A DNA stretch of 64,000 nucleotides from Paraburkholderia fynbosensis (GCF_902859935.1 NZ_CADIKI010000028.1:31207-95206); one strand, 5' to 3'; positions 18,332 through 28,087 are shown, counted from the first letter of the stretch. Numbers and translations: made by a program. The notes: a model not told the origin generated them from the sequence alone.

Positions 18332-19498
18332 ATGGAACCGATCCAACCCGTAGTGGGGAGCGTTTCCCCGCGATCCGGTCCCGGCGCGCCGGGAGGCTGG
18401 CGCGCGCTCGCGATGCGGCTCGACGCATCGGGTTACGTGGGCATCGCGATACTCGCGGTGCTGATCGTCGTCGTGTTTCCGCTTGTGCTGGATACGTTTC
18501 GCCTGAACCTGATGGGCAAGTATCTCACCTACGCTTTCGTGGCGATGGGCCTCGTCATCGCGTGGGGCTACGGCGGCGTGCTCAGCCTCGGACAAGGCGT
18601 GTTCTTCGGCCTCGGCGGTTACGCGATGGCGATGTTCCTCAAGCTCGAGGCGTCCGACCCGGCCGCCACCCACACACAGACCACGCCCGGCATTCCCGAT
18701 TTCATGGACTGGAATCAGCTCACCGCGCTGCCTACGTGGTGGAGACCGTTTCATTCTCTACCGTTCTCGATCCTCGCCGTGCTCGTCGTGCCTACGGCTC
18801 TCGCGTTCGTCGTCGGATATGCGATGTTCAAGCGGCGGGTGGGGGGCGTGTACTTCGCGATCATCACGCAGGCGGTCGCATTGATTCTTTCGGTGCTGAT
18901 CATCGGCCAGCAAGGTTATACGGGTGGCGTGAACGGGATCACCGATCTGCGCACGCTGCTCGCCTGGGACATCCGCACCGACCACGCGAAGCTGGTTCTT
19001 TACTTCGTCAATGCAGTGCTGCTGATCGGTGCGCTGCTGGCCTGTCGCTGGGTCCAGCGCAGCAAGCTCGGCACGCTGCTGCTCGCGATGCGCGACAAGG
19101 AGGACCGTGTGCGCTTCTCCGGTTACGACGTCGCGATGTTCAAGGTGTTCGCTTTCTGCCTCGCGGCGCTGCTCGCGGCTGTCGGTGGCGCGATGTTCAC
19201 GTTGCAGGTGGGTTTCATGTCACCGTCGTTCGTCGGCATCGTGCCGTCGATCGAGATGGTGATCTATGCCGCAGTCGGCGGGCGCATGTCGCTGGTGGGC
19301 GCGGTATATGGCGCGATTCTCGTCAACCTCGGAAAAAGCTGGTTCTCGGAGAGCCTGCCTAATCTCTGGCTCTATCTGATGGCGGCGATGTTCATCGGCG
19401 TGGTGATGGCGTTTCCAAACGGGCTCGCGGGCCTCTACGAAGAGCATGCCCGGCCGCGTATCCGGCGGTGGCTCGGCGCAGCGAACAAGGAGGCATGA
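18332..19498 (+). CDS. urtC: Branched-chain-type ABC permease, UrtC-like
   Basis: LivM/UrtC-type permease. In-frame ATGs at 18320, 18326 and 18332 compete. The last has GGAGATGG at a proper distance and gives 388 aa. GLVIAWGYGGVLSLGQGVFFG is the family signature. A MSPSFVGIVPSIEMVIYAAV segment precedes the EAA-like loop contacting the ATPases. Only three bases separate its stop from the first ATPase gene. Confidence 0.92.
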   Translation: MEPIQPVVGSVSPRSGPGAPGGWRALAMRLDASGYVGIAILAVLIVVVFPLVLDTFRLNLMGKYLTYAFVAMGLVIAWGYGGVLSLGQGVFFGLGGYAMAMFLKLEASDPAATHTQTTPGIPDFMDWNQLTALPTWWRPFHSLPFSILAVLVVPTALAFVVGYAMFKRRVGGVYFAIITQAVALILSVLIIGQQGYTGGVNGITDLRTLLAWDIRTDHAKLVLYFVNAVLLIGALLACRWVQRSKLGTLLLAMRDKEDRVRFSGYDVAMFKVFAFCLAALLAAVGGAMFTLQVGFMSPSFVGIVPSIEMVIYAAVGGRMSLVGAVYGAILVNLGKSWFSESLPNLWLYLMAAMFIGVVMAFPNGLAGLYEEHARPRIRRWLGAANKEA

Positions 19499-19501
19499 CG
19501 C

Positions 19502-20245
19502 ATGAGCAACACTGACTTTCTGCTTGCGATCGAAGATTTGAGCGTGTCGTTCGACGGTTTCAAGGCGATCGATTCGTTGAACCTGTATCTCGAGCGCGGC
19601 GAATTGCGCGTCGTGATCGGCCCGAACGGTGCGGGCAAGACGACGCTGCTCGATCTGATTTGCGGCAAGACCAGGGAAACCGCTGGCAGCATCAAGTTCC
19701 GCAACGAGGAAATCACGAATCTCGCCGAGTTCCGGCGCGTGCGCAAAGGCATCGGCCGCAAGTTCCAGACGCCGTCGATCTACGAAAACCTGAGCGTCGC
19801 GCAAAATCTCGAAGTGTCGTTTCCGCGCGGACGCAGCGTGTTCGGCGCGCTCGCCTATCGGGAGGATGCCGAAGTGGCCGACCGGGTACGTGCGGTAGCC
19901 GATGAGATCGGTCTTGCCGCTTCGCTCGATCTCGAAGCCGGGCTGCTATCGCACGGCCAGAAGCAGTGGCTGGAAATCGGCATGTTGTTGATGCAGGACC
20001 CCGAGCTCCTGATGCTGGACGAGCCGATTGCCGGCATGAGCGCGCGCGAACGCGAAGTCACCGCGGACCTGCTCGATCGCATTTGCCGCAATCGCTCGAT
20101 GATCGTGATCGAGCACGACATGGCCTTCGTCGAGCGGATCGCGCACAAGGTCACGGTCATGCATCAAGGCAAGATCCTCGCGGAAGGGCCGATGGCGCAG
20201 GTGCAATCCGATCCTCGCGTGATCGACGTCTATCTCGGCCACTGA
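19502..20245 (+). CDS. urtD: ABC transporter ATP-binding protein, UrtD-like
   Basis: ATPase of 247 aa, LivG/UrtD type. It has Walker A GPNGAGKTT, a Q-loop region with KFQTPSIYENLSV, signature-like LSHGQKQWLEIGMLL instead of LSGGQ (LSHGQKQ is usual in UrtD) and Walker B LLMLDEPIAGMSARE. The H-loop is in IVIEHDMAFV. It forms a heterodimer with the next gene product to drive import. Confidence 0.93.
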   Translation: MSNTDFLLAIEDLSVSFDGFKAIDSLNLYLERGELRVVIGPNGAGKTTLLDLICGKTRETAGSIKFRNEEITNLAEFRRVRKGIGRKFQTPSIYENLSVAQNLEVSFPRGRSVFGALAYREDAEVADRVRAVADEIGLAASLDLEAGLLSHGQKQWLEIGMLLMQDPELLMLDEPIAGMSAREREVTADLLDRICRNRSMIVIEHDMAFVERIAHKVTVMHQGKILAEGPMAQVQSDPRVIDVYLGH

Positions 20246-20265
20246 ATCTACACGGAGAACACATC

Positions 20266-20955
20266 ATGCTGGAAGTCGACGATCTCGTGGTCAGCTACGG
20301 CCAGAGCGAAGTGCTGCACGGCATCGGCTTTTCCGTGGCGAGCGGCGAAAGCGTCGCGGTGATGGGCCGCAACGGCATGGGCAAGACGACGCTTTTCAAG
20401 GCGCTAATCGGTATGCTGCCCGCCAATCGCGGCACGGTGCGGGTGGGCGGCGCCGACGTGTCCAAGGACGAAAGCTACCGGCGGGTAGCGAAAGGCATCG
20501 GCTACGTGCCGCAAGGCCGGCAGATCTTCGCGTCGCTGAGCGTCGAGGAAAACATCCAGACGGGCCTCGAACACGCGCGCAGCCCGCTCGTACCCGACGA
20601 CCTCTACGCGCTCTTTCCCGTGCTGTTCGACATGCGACGGCGCAAGGGCGGCAACCTCTCGGGAGGTCAGCAACAACAGCTCGCGATTGCGCGCGCGCTC
20701 GCGACCGACCCGAAGGTATTGCTGCTCGACGAGCCCACCGAAGGCATTCAGCCGTCCGTCATCAAGGACATCGCAAAGGCGCTCAACCAGATTCGGAGGA
20801 GCCACAACATCGCCATCGTGGTGTCCGAGCAGGTGTTGAGCTTCGCGCTCGACGTCGCCGACCGGCTCTTCGTGATCGAAGGCGGCCGCTTCGTACATCA
20901 AAGCACCCGCGATGCAGGCGACACCGACCGCATTCGCGAATACCTCTCAGTATGA
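20266..20955 (+). CDS. urtE: ABC transporter ATP-binding protein, UrtE-like
   Basis: ATPase of 229 aa, LivF/UrtE type. The ATG at 20266 follows CGGAGAA; a longer open frame reaches back into urtD but the family N-terminus MLEVDDLVVSYGQS fixes the start. Walker A is GRNGMGKTT, the signature LSGGQQQQLAIARAL and Walker B LLLDEPTEGIQPSVIKDI. Last transporter gene of the operon; formamidase follows after 47 bp. Confidence 0.93.
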   Translation: MLEVDDLVVSYGQSEVLHGIGFSVASGESVAVMGRNGMGKTTLFKALIGMLPANRGTVRVGGADVSKDESYRRVAKGIGYVPQGRQIFASLSVEENIQTGLEHARSPLVPDDLYALFPVLFDMRRRKGGNLSGGQQQQLAIARALATDPKVLLLDEPTEGIQPSVIKDIAKALNQIRRSHNIAIVVSEQVLSFALDVADRLFVIEGGRFVHQSTRDAGDTDRIREYLSV

Positions 20956-21002
20956 GTGCGGCGCACCGCATTTACTGAACCTCGAACCAAGGAGCGAACG
21001 CA

Positions 21003-22241
21003 ATGCCCGAAACTCTCATCAAGGTGGATCTGAACCAGTCGGCCTACGAAAACACCCAGGTGCACAACCGCTGGCACCCGGATATTCCGATGGCTTGCTG
21101 GGTCAAGCCCGGCGACGACTTCGTCCTCGAAACCTACGACTGGACCGGCGGTTTCATCAAGAACGACGACAGCGCCGACGACGTGCGCGATATCGATCTG
21201 TCGATCGTCCATTTTCTGTCCGGCCCGGTCGGCGTGCATGGCGCGGAACCCGGCGACCTGCTGGTGGTGGACCTGCTCGATATCGGTGCGAAGTCCGATA
21301 GCCAGTGGGGTTTTAACGGCTTTTTCTCAAAGTCCAATGGCGGCGGTTTTCTCACCGACCAATTCCCCAATGCGCAGAAGTCGATCTGGGATTTTCACGG
21401 CGTCTATACGAGCTCGCGCCACATTCCAGGCGTGAATTTCGCGGGTCTGATTCACCCCGGCCTGATCGGATGCCTGCCTGATCCGAAACTGCTAGAAACG
21501 TGGAATGCACGCGAAACCGGACTGATCGCGACCGCGCCGGAGCGCGTGCCGCCACTGGCGAATCCGCCGTTCGCAGCGACCGCGCATATGGGGCAACTCA
21601 CCGGCGATGCGCGTGACAAGGCTGCGGCGCAAGGGGCGCGCACCGTGCCGCCGCGCGAGCACGGCGGTAATTGCGACATCAAGGATCTGTCGCGCGGCTC
21701 GAAGGTGTTCTTCCCCGTCTACGTGGATGGCGCGGGACTTTCCGTCGGCGATCTGCACTTCAGCCAGGGCGACGGCGAGATCACGTTTTGCGGCGCGATC
21801 GAGATGGCGGGCTGGGTACATATGCGCGTGAATCTGATCAAGGGTGGCATGGCGAAATACGGAATTCGCAATCCGGTATTCCAGCCGAGTCCTATCACGC
21901 CGAATTACAACGACTACCTCATTTTCGAAGGCATTTCGGTCGACGAGCAGGGCGCTCAGCATTATCTCGACGTGACGGTCGCGTATCGGCAAGCGTGCCT
22001 GAATGCGATCGAGTATCTGAAGAAGTTCGGCTATTCGGGCGCGCAGGCGTATTCGTTGCTCGGTTGTGCGCCGGTGCAAGGGCATATCAGCGGCGTGGTC
22101 GATATTCCCAATGCGTGCGCGACCTTGTGGCTGCCGACACAGATTTTCGACTTCGACATTCGCCCAAATGCCGATGGGCCCATCCAGCACATCAAGGGCG
22201 GTGTGGATTTGCCATGCTCGCCGGATCTGGCCAACGTCTAG
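21003..22241 (+). CDS. fmdA: Formamidase / acetamidase family hydrolase FmdA
   Basis: Cytoplasmic amidohydrolase of 412 aa, close to the roughly 407 aa of FmdA. It splits formamide (or short amides) to ammonia and the acid. Family segments include HNRWHPDIPMACWVKPGDDF near the start, HFLSGPVGVHGAEPGDLLVV, HPGLIGCLPD and PREHGGNCDIKDLSRGSKVF. The start has AGGAGCGAA before the ATG. It follows the importer genes, so imported amide is hydrolysed at once as a nitrogen source. Confidence 0.95.
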   Translation: MPETLIKVDLNQSAYENTQVHNRWHPDIPMACWVKPGDDFVLETYDWTGGFIKNDDSADDVRDIDLSIVHFLSGPVGVHGAEPGDLLVVDLLDIGAKSDSQWGFNGFFSKSNGGGFLTDQFPNAQKSIWDFHGVYTSSRHIPGVNFAGLIHPGLIGCLPDPKLLETWNARETGLIATAPERVPPLANPPFAATAHMGQLTGDARDKAAAQGARTVPPREHGGNCDIKDLSRGSKVFFPVYVDGAGLSVGDLHFSQGDGEITFCGAIEMAGWVHMRVNLIKGGMAKYGIRNPVFQPSPITPNYNDYLIFEGISVDEQGAQHYLDVTVAYRQACLNAIEYLKKFGYSGAQAYSLLGCAPVQGHISGVVDIPNACATLWLPTQIFDFDIRPNADGPIQHIKGGVDLPCSPDLANV

Positions 22242-22265
22242 CCAACGCTACCTGGAGAGCTTGTC

Positions 22266-22601
22266 ATGCCAATCTACGACTTCGAATGCGTAAGTTGCGG
22301 TCCCTTTTCCGTCATGCGGCGCATGGCGGACCGCGAAAAGCCTTGCCGCTGTCCCGAGTGCGGAGGGGAGAGTGGCCGGGTGATCAGCGCGCCGTCGCTA
22401 GCCTTGATGGCGAATACACGGCGCTCCGCGTACGCAACGAACGAGCGCGCGGCGCACGCGCCGCGCCAGTCCGGTGACGGGGCGCCGTTGCGTCATCGGG
22501 CGGGATGCAGTTGCTGCTCGGGTGGTAGCGCGAAGCTCGCGGGATCGGCTTCGGACGGACTCAAACGACCGGCAGGACGACCATGGATGATTAGCCACTA
22601 G
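22266..22601 (+). CDS. fmdB: FmdB-family zinc-ribbon protein
   Basis: A 111-aa protein with an N-terminal zinc ribbon: MPIYDFECVSCGPFSVMRRM, then CRCPECGG, giving two CxxC knuckles. The remainder is basic and low in complexity, with a late CSCCSGG. FmdB was named as a putative regulator of formamidase; related ribbons occur widely beside enzymes and transporters. It follows fmdA after 24 bp with its own GGAG site. Confidence 0.9.
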   Translation: MPIYDFECVSCGPFSVMRRMADREKPCRCPECGGESGRVISAPSLALMANTRRSAYATNERAAHAPRQSGDGAPLRHRAGCSCCSGGSAKLAGSASDGLKRPAGRPWMISH

Positions 22602-22675
22602 GGCGTGTGTGCGGAAACGGAGCGGGCGGCCCGAATTCCGCCTGCGATCTAAGGGTATTCAAGGAGGATCTGTCA

Positions 22676-23593
22676 TGCGGCATGGCGATATTTCGAGCAG
22701 CAATGATTGTGTGGGTGTCGCGGTGACTCGTCGTGTTTCCCGAGTATTCGACGCACGGCATCATGTACGACCGGCAGGAGATGTTCGACACGGCGTCGAC
22801 GGTGCCGGGCGAGGAGACGGAAATATTTGCGGCGGCGTGCCGCCAAGCCAACGTCTGGGGGGTGTTCTCCATCACGGGAGAGCGTCACGAAGAGCATCCG
22901 CGCAACGTGCCGTACAACACGCTAGTGCTGATCGACAATCGCGGCGAGATCGTGCAGAAGTATCGCAAGATCATGCCTTGGACGCCGATCGAAGGCTGGT
23001 ATCCGGGCGATCGTACCTACGTGACGGATGGGCCGAAGGGTTTAAAGATCAGCCTGATCATCTGCGATGACGGCAACTATCCCGAGATCTGGCGCGACTG
23101 CGCGATGAACGGCGCGGAATTGATCGTGCGCTGCCAGGGCTACATGTATCCGGCCAAGGAGCAGCAGGTGATGGTGGCTAAGGCAATGGCGTGGATGAAT
23201 AACACTTACGTCGCCGTGGCGAATGCCACGGGCTGGGACGGCGTGTATTCGTACTTTGGTCACTCGGCGATCGTGGGTTTCGACGGGCGCACGCTCGGCG
23301 AGTGCGGCGAGGAGGAGATGGGCGTGCAGTACGCGGAGCTCTCGCTGAGCATGATCCGCGACGCGCGGCGCACGATGCAGTCGCAGAACCATCTATACAA
23401 ACTTCTGCACCGCGGGTACACGGGCACGATCAATTCGGGCGACGGCGCGAACGGCCTGGCGGCCTGTCCGTTTGGGTTCTATCGCGACTGGGTCGAAGAC
23501 CCCGACGGCACGCGCCGCCGCGTCGAAGCACTCACGCGCCCGACGCCAGGGACGCCGGAGTGTCCAATTGAAGGGATTCCGAACGGGGCGTGA
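22676..23593 (+). pseudogene. amiE: Aliphatic amidase amiE, broken by an internal deletion
   Basis: A good ribosome site (AAGGAGG) and ATG at 22676 start MRHGDISSSNDCVGVAV, the normal amidase N-terminus. At about 22727-22730 the sequence jumps to LVVFPEYSTHGIMYDRQE in another frame and then runs intact to PIEGIPNGA. Compared with the roughly 345-aa family, residues about 18-53 are missing, a deletion near 107 bp that also shifts the frame. The nitrilase-type Glu (FPEYS), Lys (YRKIMPW) and Cys (IICDDGNYPE) all remain. A restart at 22733 would lack the first strand of the fold, so activity is unlikely. Confidence 0.88.
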
Positions 23594-23724
23594 GGACTGG
23601 TTCGCCGGGCATGGGAATCGGAGGCACGTCAAACTTGACCGCCGATTGCGGAAGCTGCCCGCAGGAGCGGCGAGACAGTGCTGTCACTGATTTTCCCGGT
23701 CGCTTGCCTCTGTCTCAGTCGGAC

Positions 23725-23853
23725 GTTGGAAGTGACCAGGGACGGTTTTTCATCGGCCTGCTGTTTTACCAACTGAAGAGTCGATGCTATGTGGTCGTCG
23801 AACTGAAGGCGACACCGTTCAAGCGCGAATACGCTCCGTCTGCGGTCTTATGA
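23725..23853 (+). pseudogene. YhcG-type (DUF1016) PD-(D/E)XK nuclease fragment
   Basis: The frame contains FFIGLLFYQLKSRCYVVVEL, then KATPFKREYA, matching the C-terminal nuclease core of YhcG-family proteins (FYIDLLFYH.. CYVVIELK...F.PEYA). The expected Asp of FIDLLFY is Gly here. The chain ends in unrelated sequence soon after EYA. Only about 35 residues are left, so it is a decayed relic. Confidence 0.6.
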
Positions 23854-23899
23854 GCGATCCCTTCACGTGCCATCGCTTTGCCCAGGAATCGTCAACGTA

Positions 23900-24155
23900 T
23901 CAGCGCCGTGCCCAGTTGCGCCGGCAACTCTGCCCGATGGAAGGGTAGTCCTTGTCCCATCTGGCTTCGAAGGCGCCCGCCGAGATGAGCGTGGGCGACA
24001 CCTCGGTGCCGTACATCTCTTCCAGATGACCCTTCATCTCTCGCACGCTCAGACCTCGCGCGTACAACGAAATGATCTTATCGACGAAGCCCGTCCAGCG
24101 CGTCTGATGACGCTCCACAAGCTGCGACTCGAATGCAACGAGTCCACTCCCAAGG
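23900..24155 (-). pseudogene. IS256-family transposase remnant with internal deletion
   Basis: The minus strand reads QLVERHQTRWTGFVDKIISL, then YARGLSVREMKGHLEEMYG and TEVSPTLIS, the N-terminal IS256 Mutator-type region. It jumps in frame to AFEARWDKDYPSIGQSCRRN, the C-terminal segment of the same family (W...YP.I..SWR.NW). The catalytic DDE core is deleted. The fragment abuts the 3' end of the phosphoesterase gene. Confidence 0.75.
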
Positions 24156-24202
24156 ACTTATGGTCTATGGGGCGCCGGATGTACAGGCGTGAGCCGCCGG
24201 TT

Positions 24203-25546
24203 CTAGCGATGTGCATACAGTGGCAGGAAAGGGTCCTTCGACCGCGGAGCCCCTTCGCTCGTGGGCCGCGGGCCACCACCCGCAGCGATGGGCGACGGGC
24301 ATTGCGGGATGTCGGCACGAGGCGTAGAAAGGCTCAACATCTTCGCGAAGTCGTCCGCTGCGCGCACGCGCGCCGTCAGGTTGAGCGCTCCATTGAGCCC
24401 AAGCAGCGTATCTGTCGTTTTCAGAATCGAGCTGTGGTCGTACACGGAATGGTCGATGGTGCCCGCAGGAACGAAAGGGGAGACGACGATGGCCGGTACG
24501 CGTGCGCCTAGCCTGTCAAACGCAAAGTTGTGGGTTTTCAGGCGGCCGTTTTCGGCGGAGCCCGGCGGCTGAGCATTTGGAGGCGTCACATGGTCAAAGA
24601 AGCCACCATGTTCATCGAAGACTATAAGCAGCACGCTGCTGGACCATAGGTTAGAACCACTGACGGCGTCGTACACTTGCTTGACCAACGCTTCCCCGTT
24701 CCGAACGTCGCCGGCCGGATGCATCGAATTGCCGTTTCTGAAGTCATTCTTGGCATCGTACGTTGGCTCGATAAAAATAAATTTCTCGGTCAATGAATTG
24801 TCGGCAAGCCGAGAAAGCAGCGTATCCATTCGAACGAAACGACTGAGCAGATTTTGCATCCCATGAATGCCGCGCGTCTGTGCAACGTCGCCTTGCACGA
24901 TAAGCCAGTCCGACGCCTGAAGCTTTGAGAAAACCGTGCCGTTCGGAAAAGTGAAAAGTGGTGCGTTGAAGAACACCGCTTCGACAACTTGCGCATCACT
25001 CGGAGAATGGTCGAGCCCGGACGAGGTGCCGGCCACGGCAAAGAAACGATTCGGCCACGTCGGTCCCGGCATCGATGCGAACCAGTAATCGCATACACCA
25101 TAATGGCGGGCCAGGAAGTTCAGTACTGGGAGCTGGTCCGGTGTGAAGGCGTTGAAAGCGTCGGCTACCGCGTCGGAATGGTCTTCGTACGTCGCGGCAA
25201 AGCCCATTGTCGAAGTGTCCGTCGCAAATGGTGGATAGCCGCTCGGGCCGAAAACGAGGGAGTCGTTACGCACGGTATCCCCACTGGCGACCTGTAGCCC
25301 GCACAGTTGGACACAGGCGTCGGTAAGTTCATGTCCCGGGTCAAAGCCGAGCGCGTAGGGCGCACCTTTGCCTAGCTGATAAGCTGTCCCAGTTCGTCCG
25401 AAATTGACTATCGGCGTAGGCGGCAGTCCGTTGGCGGTTGTGGTCTCACCTCCGGGTGTGACGCCCGTCAGGTTGGACCACCCAAATACGCTGTCGTAAG
25501 AACGATTCTCAAGCATTAGAACGAAAACGTGCTGTATCGCCGCCAT
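24203..25546 (-). CDS. Phospholipase C / acid phosphatase-type phosphoesterase (PF04185-like)
   Basis: Hydrolase of 447 aa. The N-terminal HVFVLMLENRSYDSVFGW carries the Glu-Asn-Arg-Ser/Thr-Tyr/Phe-Asp motif of the bacterial phospholipase C and AcpA superfamily. Later come FDPGHEL, ARHYGVCDYWF, GPTWPNR, IVFDEHGGFFDHVTPP and VPAIVVSPF, the metal-binding segments of the alkaline-phosphatase-like fold. No signal peptide is visible, so it may be cytoplasmic or exported unconventionally. It may hydrolyse phospholipids or other phosphodiesters. Decayed sequence flanks it on both sides, but the reading frame itself is clean. Confidence 0.85.
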   Translation of the reverse strand: MAAIQHVFVLMLENRSYDSVFGWSNLTGVTPGGETTTANGLPPTPIVNFGRTGTAYQLGKGAPYALGFDPGHELTDACVQLCGLQVASGDTVRNDSLVFGPSGYPPFATDTSTMGFAATYEDHSDAVADAFNAFTPDQLPVLNFLARHYGVCDYWFASMPGPTWPNRFFAVAGTSSGLDHSPSDAQVVEAVFFNAPLFTFPNGTVFSKLQASDWLIVQGDVAQTRGIHGMQNLLSRFVRMDTLLSRLADNSLTEKFIFIEPTYDAKNDFRNGNSMHPAGDVRNGEALVKQVYDAVSGSNLWSSSVLLIVFDEHGGFFDHVTPPNAQPPGSAENGRLKTHNFAFDRLGARVPAIVVSPFVPAGTIDHSVYDHSSILKTTDTLLGLNGALNLTARVRAADDFAKMLSLSTPRADIPQCPSPIAAGGGPRPTSEGAPRSKDPFLPLYAHR

Positions 25547-26210
25547 AGGTCACTCCGGAATGCTATTGCGCGCGGTCTTTCATGGCGGCGGCAAGCCAAC
25601 GCAGAAAAGCACTCGGGCCGCTATTGCCAGTTCGACTTCGCCCCAACTACTGTTGAGCGCAACGAACTGGTTTATTTATATGCTGACTTCCCGAAAACGC
25701 AATGAGAATCCACCCCGTACGGGACTGCCCACTGCGTCGTATTCCGTTATCAGCGTATCGCGTCCAAAGTGCCTGCCCGCGTCCTGCGTTGAACTGTGAG
25801 CGCTACGATTCACTGCGGCGAAGTCGCGACCGCGGTCGGGGGGGACGGTCGCACGCATGAGAGGATGCTCGGTGGTCAAGTTTCGCCTGCTGGCAGGCTT
25901 CGGGAATGCGTACCAGCTGCCGTCTCATGTCTGAAGAATAACGCGCGCGCTCTGGCTGGTGAAGACGTCTCGACGCGCACGTTCGTTTACGCCGAAGCAA
26001 TGCCCGTGAACGACATCGCGAGTGCAGCGACAGCGGCGATTTAATAGGCAGCGTTGTGTAGGTTCGTTTCCCATTCAGTTTAACGGGCGGGTTCTGGTCG
26101 TTCATCTGCTCAACGTCGTGGACAACCGCGATGCTGACCGCAGAGTTGTGAGTTCTGAAACCGAATTTTTCGTGTTGGCGGACTTCTGACAATCGTCCAA
26201 ACGAGGTGCT
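25547..26210. other. Gap with no recognisable gene
   Basis: About 660 bp upstream of the phosphoesterase. The short open frames on both strands have no good ribosome sites or known motifs. One minus-strand frame near 25676-25800 ends TEYDAVGSPVRGGFSLRFRE before a stop; it looks protein-like but I cannot place it. The promoter of the phosphoesterase gene must lie at the left edge. Confidence 0.4.
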
Positions 26211-26543
26211 TTAAGGCTCACGCCTCATTGCAGAAGAGAACTCCGGTATTCCGTGTGGGCCCAAGGGCAGAATCAGCATATCTGCTGATTCCGGCGTCGA
26301 TTGGCGAACGGAGTTTACAAGCGTGACTGCTTGCACTGTTGCGACTCGAGTGCATCGAGGCGCCTGAGCCGTGTCATCAGGGTGCTCACGCTGATACGCC
26401 TCGAACAGGTGCGAGCAGAGTTGCGCCAGTGCAGCGAGACGTACAGCCTGGTCTGCGTGCTCGACCTCCCCTGCGTTCAGCAAGTCGTCGAGAACCGGAG
26501 CGAGACGGCGCAGTTGCCGGAAATCGGCGTCGTCGAGTTTCAT
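26211..26543 (-). CDS. Hypothetical protein
   Basis: A 110-aa reading frame whose ATG is preceded by AGGAAG at good spacing. The N-terminal half is helical and acidic (MKLDDADFRQLRRLAPVLDD, then LAALAQLCSHLFEAYQREH). No domain is recognised. It could be a real small gene of this genus or chance coding on the strand opposite to nothing obvious. No neighbour suggests a role. Confidence 0.5.
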   Translation of the reverse strand: MKLDDADFRQLRRLAPVLDDLLNAGEVEHADQAVRLAALAQLCSHLFEAYQREHPDDTAQAPRCTRVATVQAVTLVNSVRQSTPESADMLILPLGPHGIPEFSSAMRREP

Positions 26544-27100
26544 GTTGAACTTCCTGTCTTCAGCCGATACGGCTGGTGCCGCACTAGCCGTAGCTCACGG
26601 CTTTCCTGGTGGGCGTCCCGTATCGCCGGAGGGACCTGTTAGTGACCCGATGGAGTGTTGATGCCGTTACCTGGGAGAGATGCGCTAAAAAGGTACGGCT
26701 TACAAAGGCCGGTGCTTCGGGAGGCGTATGTGCGGCCTGGCGACCCTTCTAGGTACGAGCGCATGGTGCTCCTGGTGCGTCGTGTCGGCCAATGCCCGTG
26801 GGAAGTTTGAGTCCACTCTGATAGCTGGCGGACGAACTCGAGGCTCAATTGACTGTTGGCCTCAGCCTGGTTCCGTTTCTCCGGCCGCTCTGATTCCGTC
26901 AGAGCGGGCCGGCTTTGGCGCCGCACTGTTATCACCACTTTTTCTTTGGACCAGAAAGCCTGCATCGCCTACTCTGGAAATCGCAGCCCGGCATGACGGA
27001 TGCTAACAAACGCTTAGAGGAGCTGTCAGGTTTGTGAGGGGGCGCACATAACTCGCCGTCACCCTTTGCTAGTCTTGCAGACTTGGGGGAGGTACCTGCC
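26544..27100. other. Gap with no recognisable gene
   Basis: About 550 bp between two small convergent-outward genes. Short open frames on both strands lack ribosome sites and recognisable motifs. A well-placed GGGGGAGG at 27085-27092 belongs to the next gene. Nothing else is supported. Confidence 0.4.
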
Positions 27101-27322
27101 ATGCACGCAAACCCGGTTGAGTACGCAGGCGCGACCATAGTGCCTGTGGCGTCGCTATCCGCGAGCGGATATGCCGCGATTGCCATCGTTACCACTGGAC
27201 TTGGCAAACAGCGCGCCTATGGGCCGCTGAAACATTTCCCTACCGAGAAAGCCGCGTGCGAATACGCTGTGTCTTACGCAAAATCGCGGCTTGACCGCCG
27301 ATGGAGACGCGGCGAAAAATGA
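27101..27322 (+). CDS. Small hypothetical protein
   Basis: A 73-aa protein starting at the ATG eight bases after a strong GGGGGAGG. An upstream in-frame start at 27083 overlaps that site and is rejected. The sequence MHANPVEYAGATIVPVASLS, then GYAAIAIVTT and FPTEKAACEYAVSYAKSRLD resembles small conserved Burkholderia proteins with a Y.G..I.P strand and a C-terminal helix ending in a basic tail. Its function is unknown. Confidence 0.65.
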   Translation: MHANPVEYAGATIVPVASLSASGYAAIAIVTTGLGKQRAYGPLKHFPTEKAACEYAVSYAKSRLDRRWRRGEK

Positions 27323-28087
27323 CGATGGCGACGGCATTGCCGCCTCAGACGATGCCCGGTTGGCCCACCAGAAGACACGCGCTGAAAAATTGGTCGAAAC
27401 GGCTGCGGCATAACACCGTGACTTCCGTTACTCACGCCCAGCATGCGAGGGGCGGCGCCTGCACGCTTTCCTTTGGAGGCGGCCGCGGCTCTTGACTCTC
27501 CACTGATAGCTGCGGCGCGGTACCGATTTTTTTGAATCCATTGTTTTACATGGTTCATGAAACTCTGACCAAGCGGCGGAGCGTCACCAGCCTCTATCTG
27601 GAAGGCGAGCTGAACGTTCCACCGCGACCACCATCCGGTTAACAAACGCGGTCTAGCGGCCCCGGTATGTGAAGGCCCGTCGTTCTGCGCATGGATCGCC
27701 GGCCTAGCCGGCGGAGCGTTCCGCTTTGGGAAGCGCCTGGCCGCGCTTATGTCGGGAAAACTAAAGGGCGCCTTGCGGTTCAAGTCTTGGCTGCGGGCCT
27801 CGTTCCCCAGGATTGAAGCTTTGACCGCCTGCAGGTTCAATACGACAAACTTTTCGTAAGCGCCAAAGCCAGTACTAAGAAATCGGTAACTCCACTGCAG
27901 CGCAGCGGCATTCGCATGCTGGCGGGCGGCCCGTCCCCTGTGCACGATAGCTTGGCTGTCACCGGTCAGTGATGAAATGAAGGACTTATGCCAAGGCGAG
28001 ACGCGGCACGGGAAATGCGGTAACCAGGACGACGGACTGCACCGACCCGGGTCGCAGCCGGTCGCTCTGCATACCGAGGAGTCCATC
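27323..28087. other. Gap containing a possible phasin-like remnant on the minus strand
   Basis: About 765 bp. On the minus strand near 27780-27905 one frame reads YRFLSTGFGAYEKFVVLNLQ, then AVKASILGNEARSQDLN. This resembles the GVEKFVALNLQ.AKA.. core of polyhydroxyalkanoate-granule phasins. Flanking codons do not continue the family convincingly, so at most a degraded fragment is present. No other gene is visible. Confidence 0.3.

Noticed and set aside
24049..24318. Possible extension of the phosphoesterase or a separate gene at its 3' side
   Set aside because: The phosphoesterase has a proper stop at 24203; the other frames are shadows of it and of the IS256 remnant.
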